Source: Coffea arabica (lineage: Eukaryota > Streptophyta > Magnoliopsida > Gentianales > Rubiaceae). From it: 64,000 nt of DNA. Both the position numbers and the translations under genes were made by a program. Positions within the stretch are counted from its first letter, which is position 1, and the number at the start of each line of letters is the position of its first letter. Where the stretch lies: contig NC_092310.1 in the NCBI RefSeq assembly GCF_036785885.1, forward strand, positions 4,030,001 to 4,094,000. The letters run 5' to 3'. The notes beneath the pieces are model-generated. The model saw only the letters and a list, made by a program, of their open reading frames with translations, did not search any database and was not told the DNA's origin. Shown here piece after piece: positions 31,254 through 42,407 of the stretch.

Positions 31254-32351
31254 TTTGGCAAGTTCAACGGTTTGTCTGTCTTTATGGAACTCCTAATCTC
31301 AACAACTAAAGAAGAGTTTCTTTTGCGCTTTCTCTCTTCACACTTACAGGCAAATCATTTAAAGGTTATCGAGTACTTTAAACGTGGGAAATCCCTTCAC
31401 GTCTACTTTAGAGTTTCATGCTTAGATGATTCAATGAAGACATGGATCTGTATGAACAAAATTGGAAGACTTTCATGCATAGAGTATGGTTTAAAACATG
31501 CCTGATGCCACATGTAAAAATTACTCTGCAGTTTATGAAGGTTGTTGTGGTGGATCACAAAACTACGTCCAAGTACTAGATTTTATCAATCACAAAAAAA
31601 AAAAAAAAAAAAAAAAAAGAAATGCTACTGATAGTGGTTGGTGGTTTTGATGGGAACTGCTTAGGTGATAATTAGGCTGATGGTGCTTGTAGTTTTGAAT
31701 CAATATAAAGACTTCAAGATGGTACAAATGCAATAGCATTGGATTGGAGCATCATTTTATGCACAAAAAAGGTTCGGAGTTGCTTAGGTGATAATTGTTT
31801 TCAGTGTATTCGTCTTCTTTTGACTGCTTAAATGAGGATCTTGGCCTTCTTCGATACCTTCCCCACACAGTTGATCTTCTAGAGTCCCTCTAATCATAGT
31901 TTTATGAATGGCATGTTGTTGCCATGCGGAGGTTAATTTCGAAATATACAAACGGAAAGTGACCTGACATTGGAGTCATTGTTGGAGTCTTATGGTTTCT
32001 CCATACTCTGAATTCGGGATTCTTTTGTTATACACAGTCATTTGATCTCAACATGATGGATCTTAAATTAAAATGCTTGCAATGAACAGTTTTTTTCCTA
32101 GTAAAAACAAAATTAGAAAGAGACCTGGTGAACGGGATGTTCTTGACAAGCTTTAGGTATCTTTTGTTGTTTATGTATTTTATAACTTCATAACAGGCAA
32201 ATGCTATAGTTTTCAGGCCTTTTATGCATAAAAATCTGTAACAAGAGTGACATATTTGTGGCTCATCTTACTCATTTTCTAATTGTTGTATCTTATCACT
32301 TAGGCCGCCTTGTGGGAGATTACACAAGCAGGGAAAACGAAAGTTGATAGA
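31254..32351. other. Upstream region of phytoene synthase
   Basis: Contains the presumed promoter, then an A run of about 27 bases at 31592-31618. No coding sequence is supported. Confidence 0.5.
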
Positions 32352-32360
32352 TACTGTATA

Positions 32361-32936
32361 TTTGAGAAAAATGCAGCTTTGGTATCCAAATTTTGACAAA
32401 TGAATAGTTTCAGTCTCCAAATATGGACGAAAACAAATCTGGTACCCAAACTTTCAACATTTAAGCACATTTTGTACTCTTGATAGTTTTTTTTTCTAAG
32501 TTGCTACTTGAAAGAGTCACGTGATAGTCATATGTCTAACAACTATTAATAAAAAATTGCAAAAAAATGTAAAATATCCTTTTGATAAAATTATGAGTTC
32601 TTAAACTTAGTATTTAGTGTCATAATTAAAGATATTTTACTTGATAAAATTATTAGTTTTTAAACTTAATACTTAGTGTTAAAAAGATATTTACGTGACA
32701 CTGACTGTCAAAAGAAATTTTTACATTTTTTTGGTATTTTTTATATAATAGTTGCCGGACATATGACTATCATGTAACATTTTTCGGTAGTAATTTGAAA
32801 AAAATCCGTCAAGGGTATTCAATGTGCTCAATAGTTGAAAAATTGGGTACTATATATGTTTTTGTCCAAAATTTGAGGATTAAAACCGCTCAGGTATCAA
32901 ATTTTGAGTAGCAAAACTGCATTTTGCATTTTTCTC
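32361..32936. mobile_element. Fold-back TIR element
   Basis: The ends gagaaaaatgcagctttggt and, inverted, gagaaaaatgcaaaatgcag carry long matching arms (ggtatccaaattttga, acgaaaacaaatctggtacc against their inverses). Flanks tactgtata (32352-32360) and tactgtatt (32937-32945) match at 8 of 9 positions, pointing to a Mutator-like element. Small indels blur the left boundary by about 3 bp. Confidence 0.6.
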
Positions 32937-32945
32937 TACTGTATT

Positions 32946-34163
32946 TTTTAGAGGCTTTAGGTATTTGGCTAAGGGGAAAGATTTCGGTGGGCAATCATCA
33001 ATCATGGAGTACCACTATTCAACACCCCTTTGAAAATGCTTGTGATTAAAAGAAATAAAAATACAATTAGGCTCACTAGACCAGAGCATAAATTCAATCT
33101 AAAGGATTTCAGAGGATTATAGTGATGGAGAACATGTAGTTAGCTAGTCAAAGGGCGAACACACAAGGGTCTACTTGGTTTAGTGGTCAAGACACTTCAA
33201 CTCTGGTCTTTGAGCATATAATACACCATCTCATATGGGAGTTCATTAAGGTATAAACTATGTCATCAAATTGGACTACTTCTCTATACTTCCTCTTTGG
33301 AAAGTGAATCAAACTCTATTATTTCTCCAAATGAAACAAAACAAGAATGTTCATTTGTACACATATTGCTAATTAGGAATATTCCTCTTCAAGGGAACAA
33401 CAAATATGATTGCAAAACCTGGCATTAAACAATCAGGTGATGTCATTCATACTCTTAATTTCTCGTCCCTCCTTCCTTTCTAATACTCAGAATCAGAAAC
33501 ATAGATTTTATTCATATCTTAAACTCGTAGTTAACATTTAACTTGATTGGCAGGGCAAATAGACTAACCAAATTGTTTCCTCTTCTAATACTTAGAATCA
33601 GACACTTAGGTTTCATTAGTATCACAAAACCCGTGGTTAACACTTCAGTCGATTGACGGGGCAAATAGACGAACCAAACTATTTTGATATTTGAAACTAG
33701 CATAGCTCGCTAAGAGCTCGTTCTGGTTTAATTGACCAACTAATTAAGTCAAACACAAACAATAGTTAAAGTTTTAAAACTCAATTCAAGTTTATCTTGA
33801 TTAGAACAAATCTGAAATTATATTTTAAAAGTTCAACTGATTAACCGTAATTTTCAAACTCATTAAGCAAGATAAACAACCTCGAGCCTGTCTTGGGTTT
33901 GATTAGCTTTGTTTACAGCACAAAGGTTGAATGAATAGAGAGATTTTTCCTACCTTCCAAAATTGATGCACATACTTCACCCTACCTCAATTTTGATTCT
34001 TGTTGCTTTAATTTCATTGGCACACATATTGCTAACGAGGAATATTCCTTCTTAAAGGGAGCAACAAATATGATTCCACAACCATGCAAAACTTGGCACT
34101 AAACAATCAGGAGATCGAAACATTCTGATTAAGTTAAAGTTATTTTCTTTTTCCATTTTTTTA
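32946..34163. repeat. Degenerate repeats, left part of the tRNA-duplication region
   Basis: A tandem unit of about 100 bp recurs at about 33480-33570 and 33580-33680 (ctaatact-agaatcag, gattg-c-gggcaaatagac-aacc). The block cacatattgcta---aggaatattcc...aacaatcagg occurs at about 33360-33435 and about 34020-34113. A cattcatac---taa-ttct continuation appears at 33443 and again at 35285. The gcacaaaggttgaat block at 33918 matches the upstream flank of both tRNA copies. This is a repeatedly duplicated, decaying region. Confidence 0.6.
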
Positions 34164-35228
34164 GGGATAATTTCATAAACCTCCCTCGAGGTTTCCAACA
34201 ATTATAGTGAGCTCCCCTCAAGTTTCAAAAATTATACCTACCTCCATCGCTTTTAAGGTTTATGTAACAATATAGATCCAATAGCCTATAATTTTTGACA
34301 AATATCCTAAAATACCCTTCTTCTAGAGAACAAGACAAAACAAAACAAGTTTTTAATCTTTAACTTCTTATACGTGGCATACTCACTAAAGCAAATAAAG
34401 TCCAGTGACTCCAACTCGTCTCAAAATTTATTACTTGCTAATTCTTGTCTAATGCAACTCACTACCAACACTACCAATACTAAACCAAAAATGCCCCTAT
34501 GTCCCTAAGAATAAATTCATCATTACTCTAGTACTCTTAGAAATAGAGACAAAATTCTACCTTCATAGTAAAACCACATTCAATAGGTAAATAAAAGAAA
34601 GAACCAATGAGTCTTTTAATTGTTAGACTTTTTTGCTTAACAAATATAATGGTCACTTTTTTATCTTCCAACTCTCAATTTAATTTTTTTTATGTATATC
34701 ACTGCCACCTTTTTCATCTTCCCCTAGTTTGACAATAAAATCCACAGTCTGCACCTTTTTAATTTGGTAACTTTAATTGGCTAACATTTGTAAAGAGTAA
34801 AACTAGTGAAAAAAAAAAAGAAAGGTTCCAAAATTTTTATAATAAGACAAAAAAGTACAAATAAATTTTTGGAGATGGTAAAAATTTGATAGTGGTGTAG
34901 TTGGTAACAATGGAGTGCAGTATTTGGTGAGGGAAGGAAGCGGTTGTAGGAGAAAAAGAAAAAAGAGTATGAAAGACAGATGGAGGATGGTAGAGAAGAA
35001 GAGACGAAATTAAAAAATTGATAGAGATTGTTCTTTGAGATAAGGAAATGACAAGTAGAATAATAAGAAATATTTTTCAATTTTAAATGTCCCTTTATGA
35101 ATGAACTATTAAGTGGAGGATATTTTAGTCATTTGATTAGACCAAGGGAGGTCTATGAAATTATTAAAACCTCGGAGAAGCTGAGTGAAATTGTCAAAAA
35201 CCTCAATAGAGGTTTCTAAAACTATCCC
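34164..35228. mobile_element. Mutator-like TIR element, second family member
   Basis: Begins GGGATAATTTCATAAACCTC and ends gaggtttctaaaactatccc, closely related to the termini of the 10284-11782 element. Inverted arms extend about 150 bp. Flanking T-rich bases do not form a clean 9-bp duplication. It splits the dispersed repeat between the cacatattgcta and gatgtcattcatac blocks. It contains no transposase. Confidence 0.7.
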
Positions 35229-36333
35229 TATTTTTAAGGGGCCTTGAGCCATCAACCAACTATAAATATGTAACAGGTGATGTCATTCATACTTCTAACT
35301 TCTCCCGCCCCTTCCCCTTCTAATACTCAGAATCATAAACTTAGGTTCTATTTGAATTGCTATTTTGTGAAATTTTTTTTTTATAAAAAAAGGCACTGTA
35401 TTGATTTGATATATATGAGGTAAAAAAATGATTAAGAAATATGTTCACGAAAAATGTAAATTTTTTTTTTGTAGAAAATTGCAATCCTTAATAATGCCTT
35501 AGATTTCCTTCATGTTACATATTCAGGGCAAATTTACTAACCAAACTAGTATTTTGGTATCGAAACTTTCCTAACCACCTAAGAGATCGTTTTACTTTAG
35601 TTGGCCAACTAAGCAAGTTTTATTATTATTATTATTATTAACTAAGCAAGTAATATCTAAAGTTTCAAGCTTGATTTGATTAGCACATAATTTAAAATTG
35701 TGTGTTAAAAGTTCAATCTAATCGCACTCAGAATTGATAAAAAACAGATTAACTTCAGTTCCATACATAAACAAGGAGCTTAACTGCAATTTTTAAAATC
35801 ATTAAAAATGATTTACAACCTTTATCTTGTCGTGGGTGGGTTCAATTAATTTTGTTTACAGCACTAAGGTTGAATAAAGTGGAAATTTTTCCTATATTCC
35901 ACCACTGATACACATATTTCATCCCTCACCCCAGAATATTCTTTTGATTCTTCATGCTTCAATTTTGTTTCTTTCTCCTTTATCTTTCTCTTGATCTCAA
36001 TATGTGGGCTTTTTGTTTCCCAAAAAGGACTTCTAATTTTTTTCGACAGGAAAAAATTGAATTTAAGAAGTGGAGTGGGAAAAGAGAGATTGAATCCAAG
36101 ATCTCTAAATTTTGAAATATCAACCTTAGTTACTAGATTGAAGCTTTCTCAACTAGTTGTTTTTCAGTTCACAAGTTATACAAGAAAACATTAAATTACT
36201 AAAATCCTTGTTAATTACTAACAATTTTGAAACGTTTCTAAGTTGATTGATCTTAGGTTAATACTTTTGACTAATAAAACATCCAGGGCTTGATTTCAAA
36301 GTTATTAACCTAAGATTTTAATTTCAACGCAAA

Positions 36334-36405
36334 GCGTTTGTAGTCCAACGGTTAGGATAATTGCCTTCCAAGCAATAGACCCGGGTTCGACTCCCGGCAA
36401 ACGCA
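36334..36405 (+). tRNA. trnG-UCC: tRNA-Gly (UCC), copy 1
   Basis: A 72-nt intronless cloverleaf. The acceptor GCGTTTG pairs with CAAACGC and is followed by discriminator A. The anticodon loop is in gccTTCCAAgc (anticodon TCC), and the T arm is CCGGGTTCGACTCCCGG. Box A (tagtccaacgg) and box B (GGTTCGACTCC) are intact. No strong T run terminates it at once; the first longer run is at about 36435. Confidence 0.95.
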
Positions 36406-37182
36406 TATCTTCAGCATGTTTGAACAGAATACTGTTTTTTTTTGGATCAATTGAACAGGAGACTTGGCCAGGCCTTACCAGCTACATCCTACACCCCAAT
36501 GTCAATCTGACTTTTTGGTCTTAAAAAGAAATGACAGGTATACATTTAGCTAATCTGACAACCTACACAACAAACAAAGCAGAGAAAAAACTTCTGAACG
36601 TTTAACTGCAATTTTTAAAATCATTAAAGATGATTTACAACCTTTATCTTGTCGCGGGTTCTATTAGTTTTGTTTGCATAACTAAAGGTTGAATAAAGTG
36701 GAAATTTTTCTTATATTCCACCATTAACACACATATTTCATCCCTTGCTTGCTCACCCCAGAACATTATTTTGATTCTTCGTGCTTTAATTTTGTTTTTT
36801 TTCCTTTAACGTTATCTCGGTCTCAATATGTGGGCTTTTTGTTTCCCAAAAAGGGCTTCTAATTTTTTCGTAAGGAAAAAAAATTAGAATTTAAGAAGTG
36901 GAATAGAAAAAGAGAGATTGAACTCAAGATCTCTAAATTTTGAAATCTCAAATTTAATTACTAAATTGAGATTTTCTCAGTTAGTTGTTTTTTCAGTTCA
37001 CAAGTTATACAAGAAAACATTAAATTACTAAAATCCTTGTTAACTGCTAACAATTTTGAAACATTTTTAAGTTGATTGAATGTTTAAAAACCAAAGTGAT
37101 TCAACTTGTCCTGGAGGTGACTAATAAAACATCCATCGCTTCGTGTCAAATGTATTTCCTAAGATTCCCCCCTCAATCGAAA

Positions 37183-37254
37183 GCGTTTGTAGTCCAACGG
37201 TTAGGATAATTGCCTTCCAAGCAATAGACCCGGGTTCGACTCCCGGCAAACGCA
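37183..37254 (+). tRNA. trnG-UCC: tRNA-Gly (UCC), copy 2
   Basis: Identical in all 72 bases to copy 1, 849 bp downstream on the same strand, within the tandem duplication. All stems and internal promoter boxes are intact. Confidence 0.95.
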
Positions 37255-37758
37255 AGTCTGCAACATCTTTTAACGGTAGACTTGACCAAGTCTTACAAGC
37301 TACATCCCACACCCCAATGTCAATCTTGCACTGACTTTTGATCTTAAAAAGCAATGACAATTAGCTAATCCGACAACCTACATTCTACAACAAACAAAGC
37401 AGAGAACAAACTTCTGAACTTCCAACTTAATCCGGAAACTGATGATTGCTATGGACACAAGTTCCTTTCGGATGCATTTAGATTTTCTGTTTGGCTAGCT
37501 TTAGGCAGCAACATAAAATGCTCCAACAAATATGACAGCAAAATGATCAGACATTATTAATATCCCATTAACATTGCTGAAAAAGCAATCTTATCCTGCG
37601 TAGGAGTGCAGAGATTGTGCAAAATGAGTATATGTATTCTACAAAACTCGACGTCTGTTTTACATTTGGAAAATCGCCTAAGGACACCTGGAAATATAGA
37701 TGGTGAACATCTGCTCTATGACTGTTCTGTACAGATGGTATTTACATAACTAGAGGAA

Positions 37759-40700
37759 TCACTTGTTTTCTCTTGAGCCTGTTGGCAAAGGTCTGAATGC
37801 TGCCAAAACCACAGATATCTTACACATTAGGAACCCAGCCATCCCGAAAATAAGGTCGTTTGGTGTCAACACCCTGGCAGCATCTCCTGAGATGTATTTT
37901 GCAGCAATAACAGCTAATGCAAAAGCCAGAACCAAGCTTGTCAGTGAACCTCTAGATTTTCCCAGTATTTGACCCAAGTTTTCCATACTGTTTGTTGGAA
38001 CCATTTCTGCAGCCGGCAATCCATCGACCGACCTTTGCAGTAACAGTAGATATAAGAACCCTCCAATCCCACCTGTTAAGAATGCTAATGCAGCATTTTC
38101 TCCAAGTGAGAATGAGGCAATTGAGGAACCAGCAAGGATAAGCATTGCATCATAAAGCAACAATGAAAATTTCAAGTCTGCATATTCCTTCATGCTTTCT
38201 TCACTAGATAAACTCTGGCTACCGAGTAAAGATGGATGCAATTGTTTGTCATTTACTGAGGCAATGACATCCCCAGAAAGCTCGGTAACTGAACAGGGTC
38301 TAAGTTCTGCCATGGAAAAGTCATTAGCTTCACCAAGTAGTATATCCTCAAGGCCAAAGTCATATTGGAAACCCCTAAACTGCACAGGATTCTTGTCAGT
38401 TTCAGTAGACGGCGATTGATGCTGACAAATAATAGTTAAGCTCATTTGTCCTAATCTCCACTGACCTGTCATTGGCAACAAGAGAATTATCGAGATTGCA
38501 AGTGTCTAACATGGTCAAGGCATGTCAACAGTATGATACCCAGCAAAAGCTAAGAAACAACCATATATCTACGAAATTAAGTTGACAGTCAAGGATCTGA
38601 TTGTTGAATAAGTACCTTGAAGCTTACAATAACAAGCATCTGAATATGACAAAACAAAACACATTTTAGATATTCCTCAAAAGATAAGGTCTTCCTTTAG
38701 CCAATGACAAATTACTTACGGTGCATCCAACCAGAGTTTGACATTGTCAATGAGACAAAAGAAGCAATAATTAGGGAAGTTATGATTAGAGTCATCAAGC
38801 ATCAACTGATACAATAACAAGCATCTGAATATGACAAAACAAAACATATTTTAGATATTCCACAAAAGATAAGGTCTTCCTTTAGCTAATGACAAATTAC
38901 TTATGGTGTGTAAAACCAGAGTTTGACAATGTCAATGAGACCAAAGAAGCAATGATTAGGGAATTTATGATTAGAGTCATCAAGCATCAACTGTTACAAC
39001 TGTTACACAGTTCTCCTCAATGGTGTACCAAGATTAAATTATGTCCACAACTTCCATTATTCATGTAAGCCCTAAAGAGCTGGCATCAGCTTCTATAAAT
39101 AAAGACAGGCTTAAAGTTCAACTTTTATCATAAGCCAAAAACTCTCTTGATTAATGAGCTTTGCTGATTTCATATTGTTCATGTTTCTAAGAAATGGAAC
39201 TCCTAAAGTTTTTCTTCAGTATGTGTCATCTCTAACCTCCATGTTAGCATATCTAGAACAATATTTGGACTTTCTATAATTGGTTTAGTTGGTCCTAGCT
39301 AACAAACGTATAAAGTTACGGCCACTGCTTTCCTCAACCAAAGACTACCACCATCAGTTGTAGGGATTTGCCAAGTATGATAAATAGCAGGGATGAAGCA
39401 AAACAAGTATGAAATTTCTTTTCCCTCTAGCGTAAGTCAAAAGTTATTTGAGGCAGTTGACGGTTGTTTTTATTTTAAGCCTTTGAAAAAAATGTAGGAA
39501 GAGTGTATCATAGCATCTGATTACTGTGATGTATAGATGCCACAAAATGCATTACATATGTCTGAGCATCTGATCATATAAAACACGTACTTAAAATAAT
39601 TTTATCCTTTTATAACTAACCTCCAAGAACTAGAATTAAATGCTGTGAAAGCAGGCTAAAAGAATAATGACTCAACCCAGAAACAAGTAACGTAGGCATC
39701 ACCATCTATTTTTACAGATTTATACATTTTTTCATGATCAAAGTGTGATTAATGAAATGTGGCAGGTTTAATCTTTTCGTTACTGAAAATAATTATCAGT
39801 AGAATCTCAAAAAATGTATTCTTTATTCAATTCATATGCCTAAAACTTCTCTAAATCGAAGATATTTTTGAACAACTTAATGAATTAGAACTTGTTGTTC
39901 ACAAATTCATTCTTCCACAAATATTATTGTTATTATATCATAAAGTACATCACATGGATAACGTGTTAATTTAAGAGTTCCTGGCCGCTTCATCCATACC
40001 TCATAATAAGTTGCCTAATTGTCTAAGAATTCAGACACAAAGTTTACCACCATAGGATCTTGGATGAATTTAAGCTTCAGGTAGGTTCATTTTTTTCCCC
40101 AAAAATTCTAATTAATTTTCATAGAAACCTAGATAAAATGTCCATATAGCCCAAAACTTCCGTGTGAAGATCAGTTGACACATAGTGATATTTTTGCAGC
40201 AACATTCACGCTCATCAATTGCATAATCCATTGGTAATCACTGTAAATGATTCAATATCTTACTAGAATCTCAACAGAACTCCTTAATAGTTAGATTAAA
40301 ATGCAAAGCAAGTAGGAGTGAATAGACTATAATACACTTATAAGTGCAATCTTCTGCAACTAGAATTCTTGCTAATGCATATCCAACCGTTTATAATGTT
40401 TCTGCATTCTTGTGTGCTTAAAACCCCTGCCCATGCAGCCATTTTTCCTGGGTCAGGAAACTACATAACCCCTCATACAATAAGCCATCATTACCAAGAT
40501 GCTGCTTCCACCATCATTTATTTGGTATTATGCAGAAAATAGAGACCACATATGGAGATCAGAACTGATTTTTTTTTTTTTTTTTTTTTTTTAATTTCTT
40601 TCCTATCAGTCCCTCAAAACTTACACAGCTTTGCAGGAAAACCTTGAATGTCACAGATAGCATCAGCTTCCATGACAAATTAACAAAATGAGAAACTTCA

Positions 40701-42407
40701 TCATGTTCTCAATTAAAACAGGGACAAATTTTTATCGAAGGATCCTAAATTCTTTATCAAGCACAAAGAGATATGCTTTTGTAGTCAGTGCACTGAATTG
40801 GAACTCATATCTGGAAAAGGCTACCTGACTCAAGGCCTACCCAAATGGCTGCAATCTTCTCAAGTGTTGGTCCCCAAAATATGAACTCATCAATACAGCC
40901 TCTCCTAAAATGGAGAACTCCAGAATTTTCATTGTCACCTGACTGCAAAGACTGATCTTTTGCCAGAGAAGCTGGTATTCTTTGAAGGATAGAGTTGCTG
41001 TTATCAGCTATGAAGCAAAGAAGCACTCCAGCGTTTGAATCAGTTAGACTGGACCCATACATGCTACTAGTCTGTAGTTTGACTTTGTACAATGATTCAC
41101 AGTTTTGCACCTTGAGAGAATAAAAAATCTGTTCCAGTGAGGAAGGCTCGTAAATTTGCACTTCTGAGGCCGGCAAAAGTTGAGCTGGTTTTGCATAGCC
41201 CTGAAAATCTGAAGCAGAAATTTAGCATGGAATTATTAATATTGACTAATTAGATGCCAAAGCAAATTGTTACCAGCTAAGAACAAGATCAAATAGCTGA
41301 ATTTGTTAGAATTGATGATGGTTAACGATCAAGGAAAAGGGGGCAATGATAAAATTGAGCTACACCATCGCCTGGTATTGATAAATGTTTCACATGCTAT
41401 CTCTGTGATATTCTTGGGTACAACTCGTCCCTCTTTTAGCTGTAGGGGTTTAAGTCCCAACCATCGTACAGAAGTACTCCTTGGACTCGGCTATGGAGAG
41501 AGCATAACCGTAAAATGACGCCCATACAATTTCTTGAAGGTAGATTTCAGAAAACCAAGGCTGGCGGAAGGTTGTTTTACCTATTTCACTACATCATATG
41601 CATGTACTTGAGTAATGCTTTAAAATTCATGGAACTTGTATCCTAATTGTTTGAGTCTTATAAATTTTTGTCCTACAAACAAACCACCAAGAACCATCTT
41701 TTTCCCTATGCCTCCAACAAAGTCGCATCTTTTGCTTATGCACATACATGCAGAAGATCAAAGAACAACCAAACAAAATACTTATGTACAAAATTAAGAG
41801 AAAGAACGCGGAAAATGGTGCTGCTTAACATTAAGCATTTTATTGCTCTATTGGTTCACCAGCAAAGACATTTTAGTATTCTAAAATAAATTGCAGCCCG
41901 GAAATACAAATGTACAAGACTAATTTCTCATTCATCACTCAATTTTTTTTACATGGGGGAAAAAACACTTCCCACATTGCTAGTTCAAAAATCACCACTT
42001 TGAAAAGAAAATAAAGAAAAAAACCATATTTCATGCAACCTAATCATCTATTTTTCTAAAACAAGCCTGTTCATTAGTCAATAGGGCTTAATCACACAGA
42101 AAAAAGAATCCATCCCCTATTCCTAAAAGTAAATATATCCATAAACATATTACAGCAAAGAAGGATTCAAACATGTGCTACTTGAATGAAACTTTAACAA
42201 AAGAAATAGAAAAACACAAAACTCAAATTAATGGCTATGGTTGGAAGAAAAGATTGTACCTTGAAAATCCCATTTCTTGGAGTAAAGAACCAGTGGAAAA
42301 TGTCTAGAACGAGTGCCAATCCTTCTAATATGAATTGGGTTTTTTGAATATCTTGCTGGAAATATAGTGCCAGCAGCAGAAATCACATGCTTCAGTGAAA
42401 CTGCCAT
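37759..42407 (-). CDS. Putative plastid membrane protein with PLAT/LH2-like region
   Basis: Three exons, 42407-42260, 41208-40825 and 38465-37759, splice in frame to 412 residues. The first about 45 residues are basic and Ser-rich with few acidic residues (MAVSLKHVISAAGT, RRIGTRSRHF), consistent with a plastid or mitochondrial transit peptide. Residues about 75-195 resemble a PLAT/LH2 beta-sandwich: YKVKLQTSSMYGSSLTDSNAG, HFRRGCIDEFIFWGP, WVGLESGQWRLGQMSL. Four hydrophobic segments follow at about 277-296, 302-320, 350-367 and 380-401, the first pair separated by a short GEN turn. I recall a plant-wide uncharacterised family of this layout but cannot confirm its name; no function is assigned. 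The exon 3 acceptor (ATGACAG then GTCAGTGG) was chosen because it alone keeps the frame and joins GLESG to QWRL. Confidence 0.85.
38625..38998. repeat. Tandem duplication in intron 2 of the PLAT-like gene
   Basis: Two units of about 185 bp, 38625-38809 and 38810-38998, share acaataacaagcatctgaat, gataaggtcttcctttagc and gtcatcaagcatcaactg. Few differences are seen, so the event is fairly recent. A run of 23 T lies further along at about 40569-40592. Confidence 0.85.

Larger units (their letters stand above)
35780..37425 (+). repeat. Head-to-tail segmental duplication carrying tRNA-Gly
   Basis: Two abutting copies of about 820 bp, at about 35780-36600 and 36601-37425. Shared landmarks in order are: taactgcaatttttaaaatc, gatttacaacctttatcttg, ggttgaataaagtggaaatt, caatatgtgggctttttgtt, the tRNA, ctacatcc-acaccccaatg and aaacttctgaac. 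The flanks differ by many substitutions and indels, but the tRNA itself is identical in both. Confidence 0.85.

Noticed and set aside
33165-33250. tRNA-like start ggtttagtggtcaagacact
   Set aside because: No acceptor stem and no proper box B; probably a SINE remnant or chance.
41303-41518. 71-codon frame in intron 1 of the PLAT-like gene
   Set aside because: No recognised domain, wrong strand for the host gene and no splice support.
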